A DNA stretch of 64,000 nucleotides from Nocardia albiluteola (GTDB lineage Bacteria; Actinomycetota; Actinomycetes; Mycobacteriales; Mycobacteriaceae): assembly GCF_018860155.1 (NCBI RefSeq), contig NZ_JAHKNI010000007.1, positions 434,001-498,000 on the forward strand, read 5' to 3'. Below are positions 17,046 to 24,827 of the stretch, in pieces; the first letter of the stretch is position 1, and each line of letters starts with the position of its first letter. The notes under the pieces are model-generated. The model made no database searches. It had not been told where the DNA came from and was given only the letters and a program-made list of their open reading frames with translations. A program made the position numbers and the translations under genes.

Positions 17046-18194
17046 TTACAGCCCGAGGATGGTGCCGGAGATGATGCCGCGCTGTACCTCGTTGGACCCG
17101 CCGTAGATCGAGGTCTTGCGGTAGTTCAGGTAGGTGGCGGTGGAATGCCGCTCCCAGTCCGGAGTGTCGCCCTCGACCGGCAGGGCCTGCGGACCCGCGA
17201 TGTCCACGAGCAGCTCGGTGACCGCCTGCTGCAGTTCGGTGCCGCGCAGCTTCAGGATCGAGGACACCGGATTCGGTTTGCCGTCGGAAGATCCGGCGGC
17301 GACCCGCAGCTGCACCAATTCCAGTGCGAGCAGCTCGTTTTCGAGCTCGGCGATGCGGGCGGTGTACAGCGGGTCGCTCAGCAGTCCCGCCTCGCGCGCG
17401 TATTCCTTGGCCAGCCACAGCCGCACCTTGGTGGCGCCCACCCCGGCGATGCCGGTGCGTTCGTTGCCGAGCAGGAACTTGGCGTAGGTCCAGCCCTGAT
17501 TCTCCTGCCCGACAAGGTTTTCCGCCGGAACGCGGACGTTCTCGAAGAACACCTCGTTGACCTCGTACCCGCCGTCGATCAGCTTGATCGGGCGCACCGT
17601 CACTCCGGGGGTGTCCACCGGGAACAGCAGCATCGAGATCCCGGCCTGCTTCTTCGGCGCGTTCGGGTCGGTGCGGACCAGACAGAACATCCAGTCCGCG
17701 TACTGCGCCAGGGTGGTCCAGGTCTTCTGGCCGTTGACGATGTAGGAGTCGCCGTCGCGCACCGCGGTGGTGCGCAGCGAGGCCAGGTCCGAGCCGGCGT
17801 CGGGCTCGGAAAAGCCCTGGCACCACCAGATGTCGAGGTTGGCGGTGGCCGGCAGGAAGCGTTCCTTGAGCTCCTGCGACCCGAAGTGCGCGATGACCGG
17901 GCCGATCATGTTGGCGTTGAAGGTCAGCGGCTCGGGCACCGAGGCCAGCTGCATCTCGTCGTGCCACAGGTGGCGCTGAATCGGGGTCCAGTCCCGCCCG
18001 CCCCACTCGACCGGCCAGTTCGGCACGGCGTAGCCGTGGGCATTGAGGATCCGCTGGGTCGTGACGAATCCGTCGCGGCCGATCTCCTGGCCCTGGCGGT
18101 AGGCATTGCGGATGTCGGCGGGGATTTCGCGGCGGAAGAAGGCGCGCAGTTCCTCGCGGAAGGCGAGCTCGTCGTCGGTGAGCGCCAGTTGCAT
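17046..18194 (-). CDS. Acyl-CoA dehydrogenase (FadE-type), first gene of pair
   Basis: 382 residues. ATG 18194 is preceded by GGAGGT at ideal spacing; the longer frame to 18218 is not needed. Conserved blocks: WCQGFSEPDAGSDLASL (substrate/FAD loop), GQKTWTTLAQYADWMFCLVRTD, and the C-terminal YGGSNEVQRGIISGTILGL. It is the first gene of a two-gene operon with the dehydrogenase at 15855-16991 and is divergent from a TetR regulator with a shared operator-like palindrome at 18261-18286. Likely role: beta-oxidation of an unusual acyl-CoA (steroid side chain, branched or aromatic acyl), by inference from the paired organisation. Confidence 0.92.
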   Translation of the reverse strand: MQLALTDDELAFREELRAFFRREIPADIRNAYRQGQEIGRDGFVTTQRILNAHGYAVPNWPVEWGGRDWTPIQRHLWHDEMQLASVPEPLTFNANMIGPVIAHFGSQELKERFLPATANLDIWWCQGFSEPDAGSDLASLRTTAVRDGDSYIVNGQKTWTTLAQYADWMFCLVRTDPNAPKKQAGISMLLFPVDTPGVTVRPIKLIDGGYEVNEVFFENVRVPAENLVGQENQGWTYAKFLLGNERTGIAGVGATKVRLWLAKEYAREAGLLSDPLYTARIAELENELLALELVQLRVAAGSSDGKPNPVSSILKLRGTELQQAVTELLVDIAGPQALPVEGDTPDWERHSTATYLNYRKTSIYGGSNEVQRGIISGTILGL

Positions 18195-18260
18195 GAGACC
18201 TCCAAATCGTGGTCGCACCGGTCACCTCGACTCGGCGGCGGACCATCCGTACACCGGAAA

Positions 18261-18286
18261 TGGTACACATAGAGTGGTGTGTATCA
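18261..18286. promoter_or_regulatory. Inverted repeat in the fadE/TetR divergent region, TetR operator candidate
   Basis: TGGTACACAT (18261-18270) and GTGTGTATCA (18277-18286) are inverted copies, with 8 of 10 positions matching, around a 6-base spacer. The site lies between the dehydrogenase operon (start 18194, minus) and the TetR gene (start 18353, plus), where an autoregulatory TetR would bind both promoters. Confidence 0.55.
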
Positions 18287-18352
18287 AATTGAGTGGGGAG
18301 GTGCTGCGATGCGAGGTGCGTTCTCCCGGGCTGCGGCACCTATGCTGGGCGA

Positions 18353-18961
18353 ATGACGCCCGGTGACACAGCACGCGGTGAGACCGCGCGAACGCGCGGG
18401 CGTCCGGCGACGGCCAGCCCCGAGGCGGTGCTGGATGTCACCTTGGCCGCGTTCCGTGCCGGCGAGCGCGTCGATGTGAATGCGATTGCCGCCGGGCTCG
18501 GTGTGAGCCGCGCGAGCATCTACCGCTGGTTCGGTTCCCGCGACGGGCTGCTGGGCACGGCGCTGGCCCGCCAGCTCGAACGGATGGTCGTGGCCGCGGA
18601 CCGCCGCTGCCAGGCCCGCGGGGCCCATCGGGTGTCGCAGGTGCTGGACCGCACGGTGCGCTGGCTGGCCGAGGACCCCTCGGTGCGAACGTATTTCGAC
18701 AACGAATCCACCGCCGCGCTGCGGCTGATCACGCGCAGCGACGGGGCGGTGCATCAGGCGACGGTCCGCGCGCTGGGCGAGCTGATCCAGCGCGCACAGG
18801 AGCAGGACGGCTACCGGCCGCCGATCGACCGGGAGACCCTCGCCTACGCGCTGGTCCGGCTGGTGGAGGCATTCCTCTACAACGACGCGGTCGCCGGATT
18901 CCGCGGCGAGGTGGACCGGCTGCGCCAGGTGCAGGAGGCGCTGCTCGGGGTCACCCCGTGA
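18353..18961 (+). CDS. TetR family transcriptional regulator, QsdR-like
   Basis: A 202-residue regulator. The N-terminal HTH spans VDVNAIAAGLGVSRASIYRWFGSRDGLLG. The C-terminal domain (TYFDNESTAALRLITRSDGAVHQATVRALGELI) resembles the QsdR class of TetR proteins. It is divergent from the acyl-CoA dehydrogenase pair and probably represses it until an acyl-CoA or related ligand is present. ATG 18353 is used; the 20-codon extension upstream runs through the palindromic promoter region and is unlikely. Confidence 0.87.
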   Translation: MTPGDTARGETARTRGRPATASPEAVLDVTLAAFRAGERVDVNAIAAGLGVSRASIYRWFGSRDGLLGTALARQLERMVVAADRRCQARGAHRVSQVLDRTVRWLAEDPSVRTYFDNESTAALRLITRSDGAVHQATVRALGELIQRAQEQDGYRPPIDRETLAYALVRLVEAFLYNDAVAGFRGEVDRLRQVQEALLGVTP

Positions 18962-18967
18962 GGGGCG

Positions 18968-19369
18968 TCAGCTCATGATCGTGCCCGAGCCGATCGCCAG
19001 ATAGCCCAGGCTCAGCGTCATCAGGAACCAGCCCGCGCCCTGCCAGATCGGCCACGCCCGATGCCGCTGCCAGGCGCGATAGGTGGCGATGAACGCGCCG
19101 ACCGTACCGGCGACCAGGATCAGCCCGGGCCCGAGCAGGATCGCGATGCGGGATGTGGTGTCGCAGAAGGTATGTGCCACCTGTCGGCAGGGCTCCCGGC
19201 GTCCGGCCCACTCGTCGACCCCCGCGAACACCAGCGCCGCGACGACGAGCACGCCGACGCAGTAACCGGCCGCATGGCGGTACATCTCCGGATCGTGCCA
19301 GCGCTTCTCGACGTCGTCGCGCGCCATGTCATCCGGCCCTGGGTCGTCGGGCCCGTCACCGTCGGCCAT
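18968..19369 (-). CDS. Hypothetical membrane protein, three spans
   Basis: A 133-residue protein of unknown family: an acidic N-terminal cytoplasmic tail (MADGDGPDDPGPDDMARDD), then three hydrophobic spans (AAGYCVGVLVVAALVFAGV; IAILLGPGLILVAGTVGAFIA; GAGWFLMTLSLGYLAIGSG). Between spans 1 and 2 the loop WAGRREPCRQVAHTFCD has two cysteines that could form an external disulfide. It converges on the TetR gene with only 6 bp between. No function can be offered. Confidence 0.65.
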   Translation of the reverse strand: MADGDGPDDPGPDDMARDDVEKRWHDPEMYRHAAGYCVGVLVVAALVFAGVDEWAGRREPCRQVAHTFCDTTSRIAILLGPGLILVAGTVGAFIATYRAWQRHRAWPIWQGAGWFLMTLSLGYLAIGSGTIMS

Positions 19370-19641
19370 CTACCGCCCACCTCCTCGCCGTGTCGCTGCG
19401 AATCCTTGCGCTCCGTCAGTGTCTCGCACGCCACCGACACCTCACGCTGAGCGCTGGGTAGTTGCCCCACGACGCTAGCTGGACACCGCACAGCGCCGGG
19501 TAGACGCTCCGTGGCATCGGGCAGATTGCCCCGCGGCACCGACGATCCGACGCGGCGTCACCTGTTCCCGCGCGGCCCAGTCGTTCCTGGGTTGCCGACA
19601 CGGGGTCCGGATGGCATCCGCGCCCACCTAGGATTGCCCGC

Positions 19642-20004
19642 ATGAGTGCCCAGCGCCTGCACATCGTGCCCTCCCGGTTCGCGGTCGAGCATTTTCCCGA
19701 GGCCACGTTCCCCGAGGACGACGAGTGGATCGCGTTGGTGCGGGCGCCGGAGGGGCTGACCGTGGTGCGCGACGCGCCATCGTGGGCCGAGGGGGAGATC
19801 TGGATCGGGCTGTACGGCGATCCGGCCAAGCACGGGCGCGAGACCGGGATGCCCGCCGCGATTGTCGGGCCGCTGGCCGAGGCCGGTATTCCGGTATTCG
19901 TCACCTCCACCTATCACGCCGATCTGGTCCTGGTGCCCGAACACCGGCTCGCCGAGGCCACCGCGACCCTGCGAGAAGCCGGTCACCGGATCGACGAACG
20001 GTAG
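19642..20004 (+). CDS. ACT-domain protein (CASTOR-type ACT)
   Basis: A 120-residue stand-alone tandem ACT-like protein. Features: SRFAVEHFPEATFPEDDEWIALVRAPEGLTVV, then PAAIVGPLAEAGIPVFVTSTYHADLVLVPEHRLAEATATLREAGH, the ligand-binding half of the ACT fold. Such small proteins sense amino acids; the ligand is not predictable. It lies 9 bp before the PPOX-class gene, so the two are probably co-transcribed. Confidence 0.85.
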   Translation: MSAQRLHIVPSRFAVEHFPEATFPEDDEWIALVRAPEGLTVVRDAPSWAEGEIWIGLYGDPAKHGRETGMPAAIVGPLAEAGIPVFVTSTYHADLVLVPEHRLAEATATLREAGHRIDER

Positions 20005-20013
20005 TCTCTGCTG

Positions 20014-20439
20014 ATGCGAACCACTCTGTCCGCCAAGGCCGTCGCGGGTATCAACGGCGGCCTGCTGGCTCACCTGGTCACCATCGATGAGGACGGCGCG
20101 CCGTACGTGCGGTGCGTGTGGACCAAGGCCGAGGCCGAGACCCTGACCATCGGCACCATCGGCCTGGACAAGCGTTATGTCCGTAATCTGCAGCGGGATC
20201 CGCGCGTCAGCATCTCGTACGAGTCGGGCCGGATCGACGATCACGGTCTCGCCGAATACCTGGTCGCCGAGGGCCGCGCCGAGATCACCGAGGGCGGCGC
20301 GCGGACCCTGCTGCGCGAGCTGGCCAAGGCCTACATCGGCCCCGACGTGGACTTCCTGTCCGATCCCTCGGTGGGGGAGGGCCATCTGGTGCGGGTCCGG
20401 CTGACGAAGGTCAGCGGCAGCGGCGCCTGGCTCGACTGA
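20014..20439 (+). CDS. PPOX-class F420-dependent oxidoreductase
   Basis: A 141-residue split-barrel protein of the pyridoxamine-phosphate-oxidase-like superfamily. The pattern LAHLVTIDEDGAPYVRCVWTKAEAETLTIGTI and KRYVRNLQRDPRVSISYES matches F420-binding members common in Mycobacteriales. It is expected to reduce a small organic substrate with F420H2 or act as a cofactor chaperone. It follows the ACT-domain gene closely. The substrate is unknown and the cofactor is inferred from the family. Confidence 0.85.
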   Translation: MRTTLSAKAVAGINGGLLAHLVTIDEDGAPYVRCVWTKAEAETLTIGTIGLDKRYVRNLQRDPRVSISYESGRIDDHGLAEYLVAEGRAEITEGGARTLLRELAKAYIGPDVDFLSDPSVGEGHLVRVRLTKVSGSGAWLD

Positions 20440-20552
20440 GTTCACCCGCAGGATATGTGGATCGCCGCTGTCCCGAGGTTCACCTGCCGCGAGGTTCACG
20501 CATCGGGCAGGCCTCGGGACGCGGCCGAAAACGACGCGCCGCGCGGACGGTG

Positions 20553-21911
20553 TCAGGCCAGCGCCGCGGCGAGTTCGCCGAACGCGTCCACCAGCAGATC
20601 GCAGTAGGTGTCCAGATCTGGGACGATGTCCGGATCGCACGCCACCGAGACCGCGAATGCCTTGTCGGCGCCGACGAACGAATGCGCCAGGGCGATATCG
20701 GGATAGACCGGCGGCAGCATGCCCGCGAACCGGAACCTACTGCCCGGCAAGGACAATTCCGCCGACAGCTCGCAGCGGATGCTGGTCAGGATCGTGTGGG
20801 CGGGGTCGGGCGCGTTCGGATCGGCGGCCGGCAGGGTGCCGAACCGCGCGCGATAGCTGCGGCTGGGCAGGCCGTCGACGAGGCCGAGCCGGATCAGCTC
20901 GCGGGGACTCGACGCCGAACCGCGGCGGGCGCGCAGCGTGGCGTCCACGGCACGGGCGCGGTCCGCGAGTCCCGATTCGCCGGGATGCAGATCGATCACG
21001 TCCGCGCCGACGCGGTTGACGCCCATCACCGTCGCCTCCGGCACCGCGATCGTGACGTAGGCCGCGAGATCGTCCGGGCAGGGCGCATCGTGCTTGCCGA
21101 AATACCGTTGCATGGCAAGGGATATGGCGGTCAGCCCGACCGCGGTGACGGTTACGCCCGGCACCCGGACGGCCGAAACATCCAGCGGCACAGTGCGCAT
21201 CGCGCGCCCGCGGCCGACGCGCCGGTTGAGCGCCGTCTTCGTCCGCGGCCGCTGCGTCAGCCAGCCCTCCCCGCCGTCGCGGGCGATGTTCCGGTTCTCG
21301 CGGCCGACCGCGCCGATGAAGCGTGCCAGCCGCCAGGGCGTGGACAGCGCACCGGCGACCGCCGCGGGCCAGGCCCGAACCCGTTGCGCGGCAGCGGGTT
21401 GCCCGTCGATGTGCACGGGCGCCGGCGTCGCGGCGAACAGCGCCTCAGACAGCGACGTCATCGCCGGGCCCGCCATCAGCGCGTGCGAGGTGTGCATCAG
21501 CACGACCGTCCCGGCGCCGGTGAGGGTGTCGATGCCCGACACATCGGGAAAGATGTGCAGCCGCCACGCGCACTCCCGCGCATCCAGCTGCTCGATGAGC
21601 AGCTCGGCCATCGCGTGCTGACACGCGGCCCACGTCATCCCGGCCGGATGGGCCACCAGATGATCCTCGACCGGACTGTCGTCGGCGACCCAGAACGGAT
21701 GCGCGAATCCGCCGGGCGCCTCGTGGATCCGGCGGCGCAGCGGCTCGAATACCGCTGCGCGCGTGGTGAAGTGCGCGACGACCTCCTGCGCGGTCGGCGC
21801 CGGGCCGTCCGCGCTGTCGAACACCCACCACATCGGCCAATCGGTATTGCGCCCCGACCTGGCCAGGTAGTAGTAGACGGCGTCATTGGCCACCAACTGC
21901 GCTGCGTGCAT
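20553..21911 (-). CDS. WS/DGAT-like acyltransferase with altered active site
   Basis: A 452-residue wax ester synthase/diacylglycerol acyltransferase-like protein (condensation-domain fold). The N-terminal DAVYYYLARSGRNTDWPMWWVFD and the C-terminal blocks fit the family. The catalytic HHxxxDG motif reads S-H-A-L-M-A-G: the catalytic second histidine is kept, but the first His and the Asp are replaced (Ser, Ala). It could have reduced or altered acyl transfer, or act on another acceptor. Actinobacteria carry many paralogues, some inactive in triacylglycerol synthesis. Single gene, no operon partner. Confidence 0.8.
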   Translation of the reverse strand: MHAAQLVANDAVYYYLARSGRNTDWPMWWVFDSADGPAPTAQEVVAHFTTRAAVFEPLRRRIHEAPGGFAHPFWVADDSPVEDHLVAHPAGMTWAACQHAMAELLIEQLDARECAWRLHIFPDVSGIDTLTGAGTVVLMHTSHALMAGPAMTSLSEALFAATPAPVHIDGQPAAAQRVRAWPAAVAGALSTPWRLARFIGAVGRENRNIARDGGEGWLTQRPRTKTALNRRVGRGRAMRTVPLDVSAVRVPGVTVTAVGLTAISLAMQRYFGKHDAPCPDDLAAYVTIAVPEATVMGVNRVGADVIDLHPGESGLADRARAVDATLRARRGSASSPRELIRLGLVDGLPSRSYRARFGTLPAADPNAPDPAHTILTSIRCELSAELSLPGSRFRFAGMLPPVYPDIALAHSFVGADKAFAVSVACDPDIVPDLDTYCDLLVDAFGELAAALA

Positions 21912-22039
21912 CCGTGTGTCCCCGTCGATCGTCGATTTCCGTCACTGTAGCGTCGGGCCGCGCCCACACACCGATCGGATCCGGGAGGGGCAAACGTTAC
22001 GGCCGCCGAATCGGTAGGGCGGGCGGCTGTGGGCGGGAC

Positions 22040-23233
22040 TCAGTGTGCCGCCGTCACAAGGGATTCCGGTCGCTCGGTGGCGTCTGCGGAGTCCCGGCGC
22101 TCCAGCACTCCCGACACCACCGCCAGCATCACGGCGCTCCCGGACAGCGCCACGCCGACCCAATTCGGTGCGGTGTAACCGTATCCGGCCGCGATGACCA
22201 GGCCGCCCAGCCAGGCCGCCAGGGCGTTGCCGAGGTTGAAGGCGCCGATGTTCAATGCCGAGGCCAGAGTCGGCGCGCCGGCCGCCTGGTCCAGGACGCG
22301 CTTCTGCAGCGGGGGTACGGTCGCGAAGCCGAGCGCGCCGATCAGCACCACCGTGACGGCCGCGGCGACCTTGTTGTGCGCGGTGACCGTGAACAGGCCC
22401 AGCACCACCGTCAGCGTGCCGAGGGTCGTGTACAGCATGGGCATGAGATGACGGTCGGCGTACCGGCCGCCGATCAGATTGCCGATCAGGAAGCCGAGGC
22501 CGAACAGCGCCATGATCCAGGTGACCGAGCCGTCGGCGTACCCGCTGACCCGGGTCATCGTCGGCGCGAGGTAGGTGATCGCGGCGAAGACGCCGCCGAA
22601 TCCCAGCACCGTCATCGCCATCGCGAGCAGCACCTGCGGGTTGGCGAGCACGGCGAGCTCGCGGCGCAGCCGGGCATCGCGCGGCGCGGGCGTATCGGGC
22701 ACCAGCGCCGCGATGCCGAGCATGGCGAGCACCCCCACCAGCGCGATCAGCCAGAACGTGATTCGCCAGCCGAAATGCTGCCCGAGCAGCGTGCCCAGGG
22801 GCACGCCGAGCACGGTCGCGACCGTGAGGCCGGTGAACATGAGCGCGATCGCGCCGGCGCGCCGGTCGGGGCGCACCAGCGATCCGGCGACCACCGAGCC
22901 GATCCCGAAGAACGCGCCGTGGGCCAGCGACGCCACGATCCGGCCGGTCAGCATCAGGCCGAATGTCGGTGCGACGGCGGACAGTACGTTCCCCGCGACG
23001 AGCAGGACCAGGCTGATCAGCAGCATCCGCTTGCGGGAGACGCGGGTGCCGAGGCCGGTCATGATCGGCGCACCCGCCAGGACGCCGATGGCATAGCCGC
23101 TGACCAGTAGTCCCGCGGTGGGAATGGACACCCCGTAGCCACCGGCGATGTGGGGGAGCAGCCCGACGACGGCGAATTCGGTAGTGCCGATGGCGAAGGC
23201 CCCGAGCGCGAGGGCCAGGAGTGCCAGTGGCAT
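22040..23233 (-). CDS. MFS transporter, DHA1/AraJ-like efflux family
   Basis: A 397-residue transporter with 12 predicted spans. LGAFAIGTTEFAVVGLLPHIAGGYGVSIPTAGLLVSGYA is the typical first-span region of the AraJ/Cmx (chloramphenicol-type) exporters, and GTRVSRKRMLL corresponds to motif A. TAGGAGGC precedes the ATG. Divergent from a MarR regulator across an intergenic region with a TTGTGCACAA palindrome and three TTGCAA repeats, so its expression is very likely MarR-controlled. Drug or metabolite efflux is inferred. Confidence 0.88.
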   Translation of the reverse strand: MPLALLALALGAFAIGTTEFAVVGLLPHIAGGYGVSIPTAGLLVSGYAIGVLAGAPIMTGLGTRVSRKRMLLISLVLLVAGNVLSAVAPTFGLMLTGRIVASLAHGAFFGIGSVVAGSLVRPDRRAGAIALMFTGLTVATVLGVPLGTLLGQHFGWRITFWLIALVGVLAMLGIAALVPDTPAPRDARLRRELAVLANPQVLLAMAMTVLGFGGVFAAITYLAPTMTRVSGYADGSVTWIMALFGLGFLIGNLIGGRYADRHLMPMLYTTLGTLTVVLGLFTVTAHNKVAAAVTVVLIGALGFATVPPLQKRVLDQAAGAPTLASALNIGAFNLGNALAAWLGGLVIAAGYGYTAPNWVGVALSGSAVMLAVVSGVLERRDSADATERPESLVTAAH

Positions 23234-23252
23234 GGGACGAGCCTCCTAAGTT

Positions 23253-23311
23253 TTGTGCACAAGATGATTGCAAGCTCTCACAATAATTGCAAACGCTCTA
23301 TAGTTGCAAGC
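23253..23311. promoter_or_regulatory. Divergent MFS/MarR control region with palindrome and TTGCAA repeats
   Basis: TTGTGCACAA (23253-23262) is a perfect palindrome just upstream of the MFS ribosome site. Three direct TTGCAA-rC motifs begin at 23268, 23287 and 23304 (19 and 17 bp apart). They occupy the whole space where both promoters must lie and are the likely MarR binding sites. Exact boundaries are a guess. Confidence 0.5.
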
Positions 23312-23389
23312 GCCGGATATCTCGGAGAGCGGCTATCCTGGAACCGAGCCGGTCCACGGGCCTGGCGACCGACGAAGAAAGGTGCAGAT

Positions 23390-23881
23390 ATGACCGCCGA
23401 CGCCGCCCTCACCGGGCTTGCCGACGGCTGGTACGCGCTGTCGGTGCTGCACGACCGCATCGAGGCGCAGATCGAGCGGTCGCTACAGGCCGGTCACGGG
23501 CTCAGCGTGCGCGAGTACTCGCTGCTGGTCGTGCTGAGCCGCCAGCACGACGGGCCGGGCGGGCACCTGCGCATGAATCAGGTCGCCGATTCGGTCGCAT
23601 TGAGTCAGAGCGCGACGACCCGCCTGGTCACCCGCCTCGAGGATCGCGGCCTGCTGCAGCGCTACCTGTGCCCCGACGACCGCCGCGGCATCTACACCGA
23701 CGTCACGCCGGCCGGCCTGGAGCTGCTCGACGCCGCGCGGCCCACGCACGACGAGGCACTGTCCGGCGCGCTGCGCCAGGCCGCCGCGGATCCCGGCCTC
23801 GCGCCGCTGGTGTCGGCGGTGGAGGCGCTCAATGCCGCTGTGACAGACGGTGATCGGCCGCGCGCGTATCGCCTCGGTTGA
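23390..23881 (+). CDS. MarR family transcriptional regulator
   Basis: A 163-residue winged-helix regulator. ATG 23390 follows GAAAGG (23377-23382). Recognition region RMNQVADSVALSQSATTRLVTRLEDRGLLQRYLCPDDRRGIYTDVTPAG contains the conserved DRR wing. Divergent from the MFS exporter it presumably represses. Oddity: the last 19 codons (ALNAAVTDGDRPRAYRLG-stop) and the following bases are the first unit of a 107-bp tandem repeat, so the present C-terminus may not be the ancestral one. The fourth repeat unit reads on into a different tail (DGDQRSVRAWRLPGG). Confidence 0.88.
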   Translation: MTADAALTGLADGWYALSVLHDRIEAQIERSLQAGHGLSVREYSLLVVLSRQHDGPGGHLRMNQVADSVALSQSATTRLVTRLEDRGLLQRYLCPDDRRGIYTDVTPAGLELLDAARPTHDEALSGALRQAAADPGLAPLVSAVEALNAAVTDGDRPRAYRLG

Positions 23882-24197
23882 CGACGTGCCGTCCGGTGCG
23901 CTGAGTCAGGCGGCCGACGGGGCCCCAGAAGGCGCTGAATGTGGCTGTTGCGGATGGTGATCGGCCGCGCGCGTATCGCCCCGGCTGATGACGTGCCGTC
24001 CGGTGCGCTGAGTCAGGCGGCCGACGGGTCCGGAGGCGCTGAATGTGGCTGTTGCGGATGGTGATCGGCCGTGCGCGTGTCGCCTCGGCTGATGAGGTGC
24101 TGCTTGGTGTGCTGGGACAGGCGGGCGCCGGGGCCCCAGAAGGCGCTGAATGTGGCCGTTGCGGACGGTGACCAGCGGTCGGTGCGGGCGTGGCGGC
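23825..24197 (+). repeat. 107-bp tandem repeat, about 3.5 units, seeded from the MarR gene tail
   Basis: Units begin with GCGCTcAATG / GCGCTgAATGtGGC at 23825, 23932, 24036 and 24143, giving lengths of 107, 104 and 107 bp and a partial last unit. Each unit carries a copy of the MarR C-terminal coding segment (ALN-AV-DGDRPRAYR-G and TGA in the first two) followed by about 50 bp of spacer (CCGTCCGGTGCGCTGAGTCAGG...). The period is not a multiple of three, so it is not one long repeat protein. Confidence 0.85.
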
Positions 24198-24357
24198 TTC
24201 CGGGCGGGTTCGGTCTGGTGCCCGAATCGCGCGATTCCCGGGTGGGCCAGGGATTTTTGCGGTCAGGCGCGCAGGCTGGGCGGTGCGATCGGGAAGTTCG
24301 CCGCGGCGGGTGGAAAGGGGGCTTGATCGAAGCCGGGCGGCATGCTTTAAAGGACAT

Positions 24358-24747
24358 ATGGTTTGGGGGGTACTCGTCATCGCCCTCGCGACCGGGATAC
24401 TGTTCAGCTCCTTCTTCACCGAGACGTGGGCGCAGGACGCCCGGTACGCCGCCGAGTCGATGGGCCCCGCGGTGGGACCGGAGCCGCGGCGGCTCGGGCC
24501 GGGCGCGGCCTGGTCGCGGGAACTGCCGCCGTCGAGCTCGGTCATGCCCGCCGAGCGCACGATCGACCGCGAGCCGGCCGAGCGCACGATCGATCGCGAA
24601 CCGGCCGTGCGGGAACAGGCCTACGTGATGCTGTGCGCGCAGGCGCGCCGCCTGGATGCCATTACACGCTGGTTGCGGGTGTGCTCGGCGTTGTACCTGC
24701 TGCTCGGTATCGGCGCGGATTGGTTGTGTTCCACCCTGATCCGTTGA
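24358..24747 (+). CDS. Hypothetical two-span membrane protein with 9-residue repeat
   Basis: 129 residues from ATG 24358, which follows AAAGGA (24349-24354); the longer frame to 24190 starts inside the 107-bp repeat and is not used. An N-terminal span (WGVLVIALATGILFSSFF) and a C-terminal span (VCSALYLLLGIGADWL) flank a soluble middle containing two exact copies of PAERTIDRE, created by a 27-bp duplication. Family not recognised. It precedes the convergent potassium transporter gene. Confidence 0.6.
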   Translation: MVWGVLVIALATGILFSSFFTETWAQDARYAAESMGPAVGPEPRRLGPGAAWSRELPPSSSVMPAERTIDREPAERTIDREPAVREQAYVMLCAQARRLDAITRWLRVCSALYLLLGIGADWLCSTLIR

Positions 24748-24827
24748 GGGCGGCGGCGCATCTCGGAGGGCTCAGCATGCGGGGCGATCGAGGCTCGGGG
24801 ACGGTGGGGTCGGCCGGTTCGCCGATC

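Noticed and set aside
15726..18272. 848-codon plus-strand frame across the two acyl-CoA dehydrogenases
   Set aside because: It runs antisense to two genes with diagnostic motifs and good ribosome sites; the composition is that of a shadow frame.
23825..24197. CRISPR array
   Set aside because: The units are 104-107 bp with no variable spacers and derive from the MarR coding end, so this is a simple tandem duplication.
23829..24587. 252-codon minus-strand frame across the 107-bp repeats
   Set aside because: It owes its length to repeated open high-GC sequence; the repeat period is not a multiple of three and the protein has no domain or ribosome site.
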